This document shows positions 43,989 through 59,019 of a DNA stretch of 64,000 nucleotides, piece by piece. The notes under the pieces are model-generated. The model searched no databases. It worked only from the letters and a program-made list of their open reading frames with translations, and was not told the DNA's origin. The DNA is taken from NCBI GenBank assembly GCA_022828595.1, contig JAKGHH010000003.1:54673759-54737758 (forward strand), given 5' to 3'. How positions within the stretch are numbered: the stretch's first letter is position 1; each line of letters opens with the position of its first letter. Source of the DNA: Nelumbo lutea (Eukaryota; Streptophyta; Magnoliopsida; Proteales; Nelumbonaceae). A program made the translations under genes and the position numbers.

Positions 43989-43995
43989 TTTTATT
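43989..43995 (-). terminator. Polyadenylation signal candidate of MDH
   Basis: AATAAAA on the minus strand, about 75 nt past the stop codon at 44070. Confidence 0.45.
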
Positions 43996-44069
43996 TCAAA
44001 ACTGAAGCTACTTCATAATCATAAGCACTAATACCACCGTGCTAAGCTAGGAATGAGAAGAGTATTCAA

Positions 44070-48148
<4,079 letters not shown>

Positions 48149-48213
48149 TGATGGAGATCGACGAGAAAACACCAAATTAGACGTTTGGGGGAAAAATGGA
48201 GAGTGAAAGGAGT

Positions 48214-48252
48214 CGCCTGAGGGTACTGAGGATACTGAGGGTACTGAGGTCT
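48214..48252 (-). repeat. 10-bp tandem repeat upstream of MDH
   Basis: Three to four copies of GGGTACTGAG/GGATACTGAG at period 9-10 lie 66-104 bp upstream of the MDH start codon, probably in its 5' leader. Confidence 0.85.
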
Positions 48253-49037
48253 GAGAGTGAAGGAAGATTTTTTAAGGGAGAACTAAGGCATTGTGGTGCT
48301 ATCGTACGCACAGTGCAAATACCGCACACGAGAATATTCTCCTCTCGAATGACAGAATTGAGATGAGTAAGAAAGTAAAAGGTGCAAGTTGAGCGGGTTT
48401 AAACTCAACCAGGCCTAATGAGACCGGACTGATCAAGTGGTGAAGCCCAAACAAACTGTCCAATCTTAGCCCAACTCACACTGAAATTTCATTCAATTGA
48501 GTTGGCCTCAGATTGGTCAATCAGCCCACACTAAAAGCACAAATTTCATGCACCTGGGTTGAGATAAATCCAGACCGGATTTGGACTACTTAGTGCGTGA
48601 TCCAAGCCCATCTCAAGAATAAAAAAACCGAAACTTTTATACCCAAATTCAACCAGTGTAAATTGTAAAATTTAACTTAACTTAGATTGAGGTCACCCAA
48701 GTTGAAATCCGATAAGAAGGCCAGCCCAACAATCCACAGTTAATTTAACTTATAGGGGACCTGGATTTTATTAAATAAAAGTGAAATAATGGAAATGCAT
48801 AAGAATAGATAATTGTTTTTTATTTTAATTTTTAAATAATTAATATTTATTTATATTTTATTAAGAAAAAGTTATATAATAGAAATACATAAGAGTAGAT
48901 AATTGTTTTATATTTTAAATTTTTAAATAATTAATAATTAATATTTAATATTTAAATAAGAATAATTAATTCTAGCTAGGGTTGTTTGTCAAACCAATGA
49001 GACTAACCAATATATATATATATATAAGACTAACCAA

Positions 49038-49077
<40 letters not shown>

Positions 49078-49637
49078 TTCAAATATATATATAGCAAAGT
49101 GGGAAAATTCCCATATTTCTTAGTCTAAAATATTTTATATTATAAATTTAAAATTTAAAATTTATTCTTTTAGTAATATTACTGTCATATTTTAACTTTA
49201 ATTTTTAAGTTTAAATCTTTTTAATTGACCAACCAAACTAAAAATTGACCAAAATCGATACCAATATTTTTAACCTGCATTAACCCAACCGATTGACCAT
49301 AACATTCACCTGACCTTGGTTTCGGGTCTAGTGGGGACCCGTACGATCCACGAACTTTGTTAAGCGAAAGTTAAATTAAATATATAGTGCTAATGTGGAA
49401 TGGTCTAACCCATTCAACTCGAACGATTGAACCGGTGACCACAACCTAAATGCGAAAGCGAGTCGATCTCCGGATTGGTTTTTAAAACATTGACTGGTAG
49501 AACTCAAGTTGGGCGATCAGTTTTGAGTGACCAACTCCCTAACCCAACCAGATCAGTTTGGCTGGCCAAACAATCTGCAATCGAATTAAACAATCTAGTG
49601 AACACTTCTAGTTCCAGTTAAATTAATAGTTTAATCT
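48253..49637. other. Region upstream of MDH with repeat-like DNA
   Basis: 48380-48740 is rich in CAACC/GGTTGA phrases. Between 48770 and 48960 two versions of ATGGAAATGCATAAGAATAG (second as ATAGAAATACATAAGAGTAG) lie about 110 bp apart. 49013-49068 has TA and GA runs. 49290-49500 has the AACCGG vocabulary of the 288-bp MITE family and ends GGTTTTTAAAACATTG like its terminus, but no left end was found. No gene is seen. Confidence 0.5.
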
Positions 49638-50037
49638 CTAGCAAAAAACAAAAGTGTAATATCTAATAATTATTCAAAATTTATAGCGAAAATACACAAT
49701 TACTAAAAATATTTATAATAAATAACTAAAAATGCTTAAATACCTCTAAGTTATTTAATCTACTTTCACTATTTAAATAACATTTAAGATTTTTAATTAT
49801 TTATATTTTATATTATTCTTTTTGTAGTGTTTTATCTTTTTGGTGTATCTTTTTTCTTTTGTCCATTTATGAAAAAAATGTAAGATTTAAATAGAGGGAA
49901 TTGAATGAGGTGAAAAGTAGTAGTTCAATTTACAATTAAATAGGGACTAAATTCAAAACTAAGTATTTTTCTACAATTTTTGTATTTTTGTGTGTAAAAA
50001 TAATTCTAATATATCACACTTACCTTTTATTTAATAT
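49638..50037 (-). mobile_element. Helitron-like repeat, left part (interrupted by copia C)
   Basis: CTAGCAAAAAACA at 49638 resembles the 3' end at 5449. AATTGAATGAGGTGAAAAGTAG near 49900 and ATAGGGACTAAATTCAAAAC near 49947 match 6410-6470. Sequence then continues across the copia C insertion to 55361. Confidence 0.45.
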
Positions 50038-50334
50038 TGTTAATGTCGACTATGTAGGGGTATTTTTGTCTTATGCTTATGTTTAAGTTGCTGATGTGTA
50101 AAATTATATTAGATCTTATGTCCCTCACTTAAGTAAGGGCAAAGGTGTCATTTCCAAATTAATAGAAATATAAAAACAAATCTGGTTGAATGGGAGAGAC
50201 TGACTTTCTCTTTTGTTTGAACAAAAACTTTCTCTCCTTCTCTTCTCTTCTTCTTCTTCTTCTCTCTTTCTCTTTTTCTTTTATTTCTATTGTTATCACT
50301 CTAATAGAATTTAAGGGCAAGCCAAATTCTAATA
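50038..50334 (+). repeat. 5' LTR of copia C
   Basis: 297 bp. It has a segment of about 78 bp (roughly 50060-50140, between GTAGGGG and GTAAGGG) that the 3' LTR lacks. The segment joining points are similar 7-mers, so the 3' LTR may have lost it by recombination between them. Confidence 0.95.
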
Positions 50335-50346
50335 TGGTATCAGAGC
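50335..50346 (+). other. Primer-binding site of copia C
   Basis: TGGTATCAGAGC, complementary to initiator methionine tRNA, immediately follows the left LTR. Confidence 0.95.
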
Positions 50347-50877
50347 CAAACTAAGCAAATCAAAACTGCCCAGTATTTTGTTCTTTGCACACCCAATCTA
50401 GGGTTTTCTCTTGTTTTCTTCACCATCAATTGGAGATAAGGGAAAGGGCTGAAAAGGAGTGATCGCCCTCTTCCCTTGCAGGTTTCTATGCCTCCAATCG
50501 TGTAGTTCGTGGTTGGTTGCTATGGTTTGTAAGAAGCCCTCCCCTAATTGATGAAGAGAAGAGGGCTGATTCATATGATGTAGTGGGTACCTAGTGTGGT
50601 CTGATTTTATGGTGATTAGGTAAGAGGTTTCTATGCAATCTTTTTTTTTGTGAATCAAATGATAAGTTTGTTTCAGATTGTATGGTGGGAATTCAGTTTG
50701 TAGTTTGTTAGGGTTTATGCAAATTTTAGTGTTATTCGAAGGGGGAGTGATCCTCAAACACTGTGGTGAGTTTTCAAGTAGTCATGTAGTAGGGTTGTGG
50801 TGTAGAGAGTGTAATTTTTAGCAATAGAAAGTGTTGAAAACAGTATGGTTTAGTGTGTAGTGTGCCGAATTCAGCAA

Positions 50878-51941
50878 TGGAAGACAACAGTGGCAGTAAA
50901 ACTAGTGTGATGGTCCCTACTGACTACTTGAATGTTCAGATAACTTCTATGAAACTGAATGGAGAAAATTATGTACTTTGGGCTAAATCTATAGAAGTCT
51001 TTCTTAAGGCAAAGAAGAATGTGAAACATATAAGGGAAGAAAAACCCTCCAGTGATTCTCCTGAGTATGATGGTTGGGAACAAGAAGTTGCACAAATTAT
51101 CACATGATTATGGAACAGTATGGAACCCAAGATTAGTATGAATTTCATGTTTCTTGATACTACCAATGAAGTGTGGGACCATGCTAAGAAATTGTATTCG
51201 AGTCAAGACAACACAATTAGAGTATATCAGCTATATCAGGAATATTTTAATTTGCAACAAGATAATCAGAGTCTTCAGAAGTACTATAGTAGTATGAGAA
51301 ACATAAGTAATGAGTTGAATGTTTATCACCCTCTCACCTTTGATGTCAAAATTCAACAACAGCAGAGAGAGCTACTAGATGTGACTCGATTTTTGGTGGG
51401 GCTGAAGTTTGAATATGAATCATTGCGGGCTCAGATATTGGGAGGATTAGCTCTCCCTTCCTTAGAAGAGGTGTTTGCTCGACTTAGGAGGATTTCTATT
51501 AGATCTACCAAGAACTCTAGCGTTTTCAACAAATCAGTATTTGTAGTATCAAGGGGCCCTGGTGTTAGTGGTGGAGCTCGGGGAGCTCAGTCTGGCCGTT
51601 GTGGTAGTAGTGGACCGGTATATGGCTGTAGTGGTGGTGGTGGACCTACATATAACTATGGTGGTGGTCGTACTGGAGGTCGAGATTCAAGGGGAGCTCG
51701 TGGCAGAGGACGTAGTTCAGGTCTGAGGAGATGTACACACTATGGTATGAATCGACATACCATTAATTATTGTTATGATTTGTATGGTCCACCTTCAACT
51801 TGGGCCAATCATGCCATGACTAGTGACAGTAGCATCAGACAGGAGAGTCATTCAGTTGATCAGATGCTCCCTACATCCACAGGTGTTCATAGGAAAGAGA
51901 TGTTGAGTGTTTCCCATGATGAGTATGAGAGGTTTATCTAG
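50878..51941 (+). pseudogene. gag of copia C
   Basis: The ATG at 50878 starts a copia gag (MEDNSGSK), with SMKLNGENYVLWAKSIEVFL and, after a single TGA at 51105, MEPKISMNFMFLDTTNEVW and VYQLYQEYFNLQQDNQS. A glycine-rich linker (residues encoded at 51550-51715) precedes the zinc knuckle. The knuckle reads CTHYGMNRHTINYC; the second cysteine of the C-x2-C part is Y, so metal binding should fail. The stop and the lost cysteine indicate a dead gag. Confidence 0.9.
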
Positions 51942-52015
51942 TCCACATCTCAACAGAACACGGCCACTCTTGCACACTCAGGTATGATTTGTCTGGCATC
52001 CACACCCAATCCCTA

Positions 52016-55000
52016 AATTATTGACTCTGGAGCCTCCGATCACATGACTAGAACTCCAAGTGTGTTTACTTCCCTCTCTCATTGCCCAACATCACAATCT
52101 GTTACCCTTGCTAATGGTTTCGCATCCTCCATTTGTAGTGTAGGTAATGTTAACATGGACCCTTTACCCTTATCCTCAGTTTTGTATGTCTCTAAATTTC
52201 CCTTTAACCTTATGTCAGTTAGTAAGTTGACCAACTATCTTAATTGTTCTATTACTTTTTACCCTTCTTCGTGTGTTTTTCTAGATCTCAAGACGGGGAT
52301 GAAAATTGGTGAAGGACATGAACCTGGCGGATTGTATTATTTTGATGGTGGTGGAAGTATGTCAACAGTTCTCCAATCATCTCTTTCTCCTCTCTAGTGG
52401 CACTATCGATTTGGTCATCCTTCGCTGAAATTTTTGAAGTATTTGGTTCCTTCGTTGAGTCATCTTTTTGTTTTGGATTGTAAGTCATGTTAGTTGGGGA
52501 AACATCATCTTGTTCCCTTTAGTCATAGGGTTGATAAACGTATGTAGAGTCCTTTTTTTTTTGTTCATTCAGATGTTTGGGGTCCCTATAAAGTAATGTC
52601 ATATAATGGATATAAAAACTTTGTCATTTTTGTTGATTATTATTCAATGATGATGTGGTTTTATTTAATAAAAGAAATTAGTGAATTGTTTGTCATTTTC
52701 TAAGAAATTTTATGTGGAAATTCGCAACCAATTTGGTGTCCACATTAAAATTTTTTGCCCGATAATGGTCGTGAATATTTCTCTACATCATTTCAAGAAT
52801 ATTTGGACCAACATGGCATTATTCATCAGACTTCATGTACCTACACCCCACAACAAAATGGCGTGGCTGAGAAAAAGAATTGTTATATATTGGAACTTGC
52901 TTGATCCCTCATGCACCATATGAATGTCCCTAAACTTTTTTGGAGTGATGCGGTGCTTACTTCTTGCTTCCTGATTAACTAGATGCCCACGTCTATCCTT
53001 GATGGTCATTCTCCATTCACCACTTTGTTTCCTACCTTGCCTCTGTTTCCTCTTTCTCCTCGGGTTTTTAGGTGCGTTTGCTTCGTTCATAATTTGAGGT
53101 CAGGAAGGGACAAGTTAGATGCACGATCCATTAAATGCATATTCCTTTGTGTGTACTAATATTATCATCCTGGCTCTCGACGTTCCTTTGTGTGTGCTGA
53201 TGTTATTTTCTTTGGGTCTACTTCATTTTTCTTGGGGCCAGGTGATGTTTCTTCCTCCTCGTCGCCTCCTTCTCTTCCTCTTCTAATTACGGATTCTGTT
53301 CCTCATATTCCAGTTGTGATCAAATCCTTGCCTCCGGTGCCACCACCTGTTGAATGACCACTTATTTGTTAAATGTATACACATCGCCAACATGTACCGG
53401 CTCCTTCTCCAACTTCATCATCGTTGACAGATCTGGCAGTTGTCCCCATACCAACCCCAACCCCAGTATTTGAACTTGATCTTCCATTGCCTTGTGGAAA
53501 GGTAAAAGCAGTTGTACCCTTCATCCTATTTCTAATTATGTTTCTCTCACTCACCTTTCTACTTTTCATCGCCAATTTATCTCCTTGTTATCCTCTGTTA
53601 TTGTCCCTAAGGATGTCCAGGAAGGTCTTGCCTCTCCATGCAATGGAAGAAGAACTCTTAACTCTGACTCATAATCATACATGGGACCTCACCACTCTTC
53701 CTCCTGGTAAACAGGTTGTCAGTTGTAAGTGGGTTTATACTGTTAAGTACTTACCTGATGGTAGTGTAGAGTGGCTAAAAGCTAGATTGGTTGCCAAAGG
53801 GTACTCCCAAACCTATGGCATAGACTACACAGAGACCTTCTCACCGGTTGTTAAGATTTGTTCGGTTCATGTTGTGATTTCTCTTACTACTTTATAAGAT
53901 TGGCCCCTCTATCAACTTGATATCAAGAATGCCTTTCTTACATGGTGATCTGCTTGAGGAGTTCTATATGGAGCAACCACTAAGGCTTGTTGCTCAAGGG
54001 GATGATGGTAAGGTGTGTCAACTAAAGAAGGCCATTTATGGGCTTAAACAGTTTCCTCGAGCACGGTTTGGTAGGTTCAGTGAGGTGGTAAAGAAGTTTG
54101 GTATGAAACAATGCCAACTTGACCATTTTGTCTTCAATCATGACTCTCAGGCTAGAAAGATCCTATTGGTGGTGTATGTAGATGATATTGTTATTACCGA
54201 GAATGATAAAGTGGGAATTGATAGGTTGAAAACCTTTCTATAGGAACATTTTCAAACAAAGGACCTTGGTAAACTAAAATATTTCTTGGGGATAGAAGTA
54301 GCAAGGTCTAAGCATGGTATTAACTTGTGTGAAAGGAAATATGTCCTTGATTTGCTAGAAGAAACATGTTTGTTAAGTGCTAAACTAGATAAAATACCTA
54401 TGGACACAGACACTAAGCTGAGGAGTGATATGGGTGAAGAGTTTGAAGACCCTAGCAGGTATTAGTTGCTTGTAGGTAAACTGAACTACCTAACCATTAC
54501 TCGGCCAGATATTTCATTTGCGGTTAGTGTGGTATGTCAGTTCATGCAGAAACCTCATGTTCCACATTAGGATGTAGTTCTAAGGATTGCGAGGTATTTA
54601 AAGGGGGTTCTTGGTCGTGGTTTGATATATAAAAGTGGTGGAAAACTTAAAATAGAAGGATATATTGATGCTGATTGGACCAATTCTATATATGATAGGA
54701 GATCTACTATATGCTATTCTACTTTTCTTGGGGGTAATCTGGTGACATAGAAAAGTAAGAAGTAGACAGTTGAGGCAAGAAACAGTGTAGAGTGGAATAT
54801 AGAGCTATGGCACATACTACTTGTGAATTAGTGTGGCTAAGGAGCCTTCTACAAGAGATGTGATACACTGTTGATACTCTAATGACGTTCTACTGTGAAA
54901 ATCAGGTTGTAGTCCATATTTTCTCTAATCTACTGTTTCATGAAAGAACCAAACACATAGAGGTCGACTGTCACTTTGTGAGAGAGAAGTTGCTGATTAG

Positions 55001-55142
55001 AGTGATAGATACTGCATATGTTAATACAGGAAACCAGTGGGCAAACTTGTTTACCAAAGGGTTGAGTCGGGGAGAGTGGACTATATATGTAACAAGTTGG
55101 TATTATATGATATATACTCACCAACGTGAAGGGGAGTGTTAA
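52016..55142 (+). pseudogene. pol of copia C (PR, INT, RT, RNase H)
   Basis: Order of parts: protease IIDSGASDHMT at 52018; pre-integrase with LMSVSKLTNYLNCSITFYPS and LWHYRFGHPS near 52400; integrase core fragments (VHSDVWGPYKV, YTPQQNGVAEKKN) at 52560-52900; RT at 53640-54290 with [52 protein letters not shown] and catalytic YVDDIVI at 54177; RNase H at 54460-55110 with [12 protein letters not shown], and VVHIFSNLLFHERTKHIEVD. The YVDD motif is kept, but at least eight stops or frameshifts interrupt the frame. Confidence 0.93.
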
Positions 55143-55355
55143 TGTTCACTATGTAGAGGCAAAGGTGTCATTTCCAAATTAATAGAAATATAAAAACAAA
55201 TCTGGCCAAATGGGAGAGATTGACTTTCTCTCTTGTTCGAACCAGAACTTTCTCTCATTCTCTTCTCTTCTCTTCATATTCTCTCTTTTTCTCTCTTTCT
55301 TTTATTTCTGTTGTTATCACTCTAACAGAATTTAAGGGCATGTCGAATTCTAATA
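55137..55355 (+). repeat. 3' LTR of copia C
   Basis: 219 bp. It matches the 5' LTR except for the missing 78-bp segment and scattered substitutions, mostly C/T and A/G changes. Confidence 0.95.
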
Positions 55356-55360
55356 AATAT

Positions 55361-56145
55361 GATAAATATATGATATTATACATGTGCCATGCTTTTTTCT
55401 TTACAAAATTTATGTATTTTTTGTATTTTTATATTTTATTATTTATTTATGACATTAAAGGTCAACACATTTAACCCAAAATTGAACTATTTATTATTAA
55501 TTTTTATATTTCATTTTTGGTTATTTCTAAATTATGTATTTCATTTCCATTATCAATAAAATAATTCTTGTTCGTTACACTTATTTTTTTTTTAATTTGA
55601 TTAATAAAAATATCTTAAATGTGTCTAATTTTTTTAATTTGTGTTGTAATCTTCTATATTTATTTTTATTTTAAAAATTTTATTACTTACCTATGATTTC
55701 ATAGGTTAATCAATTTTATTCGGAAGGTTGAATTGCTTAGCCACCCTTTGGATAAAAATGGTTTTGTTTTTGAATCAATTTTAAAATATATGAGTTTATA
55801 TTGTTAAAAATATTGACATAGATTTAATTAATAGCATTTACTAGTGAAAAATAACTTAAAAATAAAATGTTTAATAAGAGAAAATGACATTTAATACCTT
55901 AAGTATAAGACTTATTGAGAGGGGATTAAATGAGGTGGAAAGTAATAATTAAAGTGACATTTTCAACCCTTACAATTAGAGATGGATTAAATACACAAGT
56001 GTAGGCATTTTAGAAGCCATTTAAAGCTGACATTAAAGTTATAATAAAATGACTTTTATACTCTTTTCTCAAACAATGAAATAGAGAACAATTTTAATCA
56101 AAAAAAAGTTTCACATTGCATTCGCACTTTTATATATGGTATAGA
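55361..56145 (-). mobile_element. Helitron-like repeat, right part
   Basis: It continues the sequence broken at 50037. A TCTATACCATATATAAAAG start at 56145 (minus strand, preceded by A) resembles the 5' ends at 7020 and 6537. Interior phrases GGTCAACACATTTAACCCAA and TTAAATGAGGTGGAAAGTA match the 4958-7020 cluster. Confidence 0.5.
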
Positions 56146-56448
56146 TTAAAATACGGGTAATGTAACCCCACCCAAGGGCTGGGTTGGGCTTGCCACCTGA
56201 TATAAGGCCTAAGGGGTATCATGCAAGCCCAGTCCCACCTATACAGGCCCAAGATAGCACCAAATTTTCTTGTGAAAATAGAAAGAAATTTTGTATCTTT
56301 TAAGTTTCAAATTTTTTTATCCCTCCATGTTAGCCAAAAAACAAGTGCCCATGTACAAAATAAATAGTTTATTTGTGTGTTCTTTAGAAGAGAACCAAGG
56401 GTATTGGTCGATCAAGCAGTTAGTTTCTACAACATCATTGAAGCTAAA
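56146..56448. other. Spacer without recognised gene
   Basis: GGCCTAAGGGG/GCCCAAG phrases near 56170-56260 recall repeat DNA seen elsewhere in the window. An 81-codon ORF at 56291 overlaps the next MITE and is not supported. Confidence 0.4.
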
Positions 56449-56774
56449 TAGGAGTGAATATGAGCTGAGCCAGCCGACTAATTATTCGAGCTTGCCTCAA
56501 CAGAAAAATATAAGGTTTGAGTTAGATTCAAGATAGACTCGACAAGGGTATTCGTGGATCAAAAGTTCATATGTTTGAGCTTGGTTTGGCTCAAACTCGA
56601 CAATGAGCCTATACTAATTGATTTTCATACCATTTGAGCTCAGCTTGAATAGCATTTGATCCTATATATTAGGCTCAGGTTCAACTGAAAGCTTAATTTG
56701 AACTAAACTGAATTGAGCTTTTTGCAAGCTGAGCTCAAATGGCTTGCAAATAGCTTTTATCAAATCCGCCCTTA
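56449..56774. mobile_element. hAT-type MITE, 326 bp
   Basis: The left end is TAGGAGTGAATATGAGC; the right end read inward is TAAGGGCGGATTTGAT. Flanking octamers AAGCTAAA and AACCCAAA match at 6 of 8. The interior has GAGCTCAG/TTGAGCT motifs and termini like 18709-19222. Confidence 0.7.
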
Positions 56775-56782
56775 AACCCAAA

Positions 56783-57214
56783 TAACTTTCATTCCCATCC
56801 TACCATTTCACTCTATTCCTGTTTTATATCAAAACTTGTTTCATTTAAATAATATCAATTTAAAGATACTATAAAATACTAAAAACATAATAAATTAGTA
56901 CAAAATCCGTAAAAAAAGAATCATCTGAAATTACAATGTATTAAAGTTTTATGTCTCAGATTTAGAGACAAATGGGTAAAATGTTTGCGTTTCAAAATCA
57001 TTAGATTTGTAGACGTTCCCTCTCCATGGTGGCTTTTTAGCAACCTAGTGAATCCAATTCCTGCAATTTGAGATAAGTTAGAAAGATTACCTAAAAGCTT
57101 GCGCATTCAGCATTTCCCACCACTTCGTTCTCAGAAATTGGAATACTAAACCCATTTTTGTAAACGATCAAAAAGTTGATTTCTATGATTCTAAACAGTT
57201 AGAGAATAACAACC
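56783..57214. other. Spacer without recognised feature
   Basis: AT-rich. No gene or repeat can be supported. Confidence 0.4.
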
Positions 57215-57850
57215 TGTTGGACCACACCCGAATCACACAACCAACCTCCACGATAAGCCTTCCTGCGATAAGCCTTTGTATTTGCAATAAGCCTTTTGTA
57301 CTCATATTGTTTATCCTTATCTCCTCTTCTATCTATCAATAGAATAGAAAACATACATTCCAGTATTTGTATTTATCTAAAACTCCTGTATCTCTACATA
57401 TAAATATCAGATCATTCATCAATAAAGATATTGTATTCTCTTCAATCTAATTGTATCTTTTCATGGTATCAGAGCCATCAACTTAGTCGGTCGGTGATAA
57501 CTCCTCTTCATGTTGCAATGGCCTCTGATTTCTCAACTACAGCAACCTCAATAGCCCAGTCTTCAACTCCATCATCATTGGTGTTCTCTAGAAACAGTCT
57601 CACAAATCTGGTTTCGGTCAAAATGGATGATAAAAACTATCTCCTCTGGAAATTCCAAATTCTTCCTATTCTTAATGGAGCGAAACTTACTGGGTTCGTT
57701 AGTGCCCACCTCAGTTGTTGGAAAATTGCACCAACAAAAATCATGCGTACTCCTGGTGGGTTCAACAGGATCAGCTTTTGATGGGGGTGGCTTCTGTCAT
57801 CCCTAACTGAGAATGTTATTGCTCAGTTGTATGGCAAGCTAAGTCGCACT
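57215..57850 (+). mobile_element. 5' end of a Ty1/copia element (copia D)
   Basis: An LTR (57215-57463) starting TGTTGGACCACACCCG and ending CTTTTCA is followed directly by the primer site TGGTATCAGAGC (57464-57475), and then gag. The rest of the element and the second LTR are missing; the sequence gives way to the IQD relic by about 58190. It contains no TATA box that I would single out beyond TATAAATA at 57399. Confidence 0.85.
57518..57850 (+). pseudogene. gag fragment of copia D
   Basis: The ATG at 57518 gives MASDFSTTATSIAQSS and then VKMDDKNYLLWKFQILPIL and GAKLTGFV, typical of the N-terminal part of plant copia gag. A frameshift near 57735 moves the match to WWVQQDQLLMGVASVIPN, and a stop follows. 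Only the first 110 or so codons are represented. Confidence 0.85.
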
Positions 57851-58190
57851 CTCCTTCGCTGTCATCTTGTCCTGAAAGCACTTGGACTGCCTGACGAGCT
57901 TTCGGATCTTGGCAATGGGATCCAGAAGAGTACGACGGTGGGCCACAACTGCGGCCACCATTCCTCATTCCCTGTGGGCTACAACGGTGGAGCAACACCC
58001 TTCTCCAACGGGAACCACCGTTTTCCTTAGTTTGCTCACTTGGTCGCAACTAATCCAACCAAATTCAGCTGATCTTCATTCCTTTAATTTGTTAAAGTAC
58101 TCGTGGCTAATTCTCTAGTTATTTTTCTCCTAGCCTACTTCAGTAATTAGATTTCATCAGAGTTCATCATTTGTTTCTGTCCGAAACTGT
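57851..58190. other. Unassigned junction between copia D and the IQD relic
   Basis: Overlapping ORFs occur on both strands (57827-58030, 57882-58118 and minus 57816-58049). Local G+C is higher than in the flanks, so it may be worn coding DNA of either neighbour. I could not assign it. Confidence 0.35.
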
Positions 58191-58195
58191 TTCCG

Positions 58196-59019
58196 ACAAG
58201 AAAGGCTCTTCGAGCTTTAAAGGATCTGGTTAAGTTACAGGTACTTGTTAGAGGTTATCTCGTTCGTAAGCAGGCTGCTCTGACTCTTCACAGTATGCAA
58301 GCTCTTATAAGAGCTCAGGCCACCGTCCGATCCTAGAAAGTTCGTACTCTCTACAACAGAGAGCACACATCTCAGCCAGAAACCCGACCACCACGCAAAT
58401 CTATTGTAAGAATCTTGGGGGGAGTTTTGATTTGTTAGAATTGGTACATGAGCAAGCATTTCTTCTCAATTCTCGTGTCTTCTCATTTTGAGGAAAGATT
58501 CGACGAAACAAGAAGCGAGCACACTGCATCTTTTCACAGTCGGAGGCTATCGGCATCTATTGATCCTGCCATCAACACCTTCAAGAGAGCCCAAAGATTG
58601 TCGAAATCGATACAGTAAGACCCAAGTCGAGATCCCGTAGAACCAACACCTCAATGTCGGAGTGCGGCAAAGACCCATCTTATCAAACGGTCTCCTCTCC
58701 CTTTCCATGCCAGATTCCTGCTCGTCTCTCTATACCGGAATGCCGTAATTTCCAGGACTTCGACTGGAGCTTCACCGGCGACGAATGTAGGTTCTCCACC
58801 GCACAGAGCACCCCTCGGTTTGTAAATTCCAATGGGTCCAATGCACCCGTTACTCCAGCTAAGAGCGTCTGCAGCGATAGCTTCTTCCTGGGACCCAGCT
58901 CTGGCCTTTGCTTTGGAGCACTGTATGACCCGTCACCTTTGGAGCACTGTTCAACCTCGGATGGGTTGTGCTCAGATCGTAACGAGAATCTGGATGAGTT
59001 GTCCGTCGATTTCTTGTAA
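58196..59019 (+). pseudogene. IQ67-domain (IQD) calmodulin-binding protein pseudogene
   Basis: IQD proteins bind calmodulin and link it to microtubules. The first recognisable part is [20 protein letters not shown], continuing [20 protein letters not shown], the second half of the IQ67 domain. A TAG at about 58335 interrupts VRS*KVRTL. After RKSI (58400) a GT...AG interval to about 58490 looks like a kept intron, so this is not a processed copy. The match resumes with ERFDETRSEHTASFHSRRLS. A frameshift near 58580 leads to PKIVEIDTVRPKSRSRR and a long open C-terminal part with RFSTAQSTPRFVNSNGS and APVTPAKSVCSDSFF, ending at 59019. The N-terminal exon is missing, replaced by copia D sequence. 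Confidence 0.88.

Larger units (their letters stand above)
50038..55355 (+). mobile_element. Ty1/copia retrotransposon (copia C), complete, inactive
   Basis: LTRs at 50038-50334 and 55137-55355 flank a plus-strand gag-pol. The 5-bp target duplication AATAT is perfect (50033-50037 and 55356-55360). The LTRs begin TGTTAATGT and both end TAATA instead of the usual ...CA. A primer site follows the left LTR and a purine tract GAAGGGGAG precedes the right one. Removing the element rejoins a Helitron-like repeat. Roughly 15 or more substitutions between the LTRs show that it is not recent. Confidence 0.96.

Noticed and set aside
49013..49068. TA/GA runs as a centromeric or origin signal
   Set aside because: Short simple repeats without any larger order; common in intergenic plant DNA.
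50398..50757. 119-codon minus ORF in copia C
   Set aside because: It lies antisense to the untranslated leader between primer site and gag; no domain.
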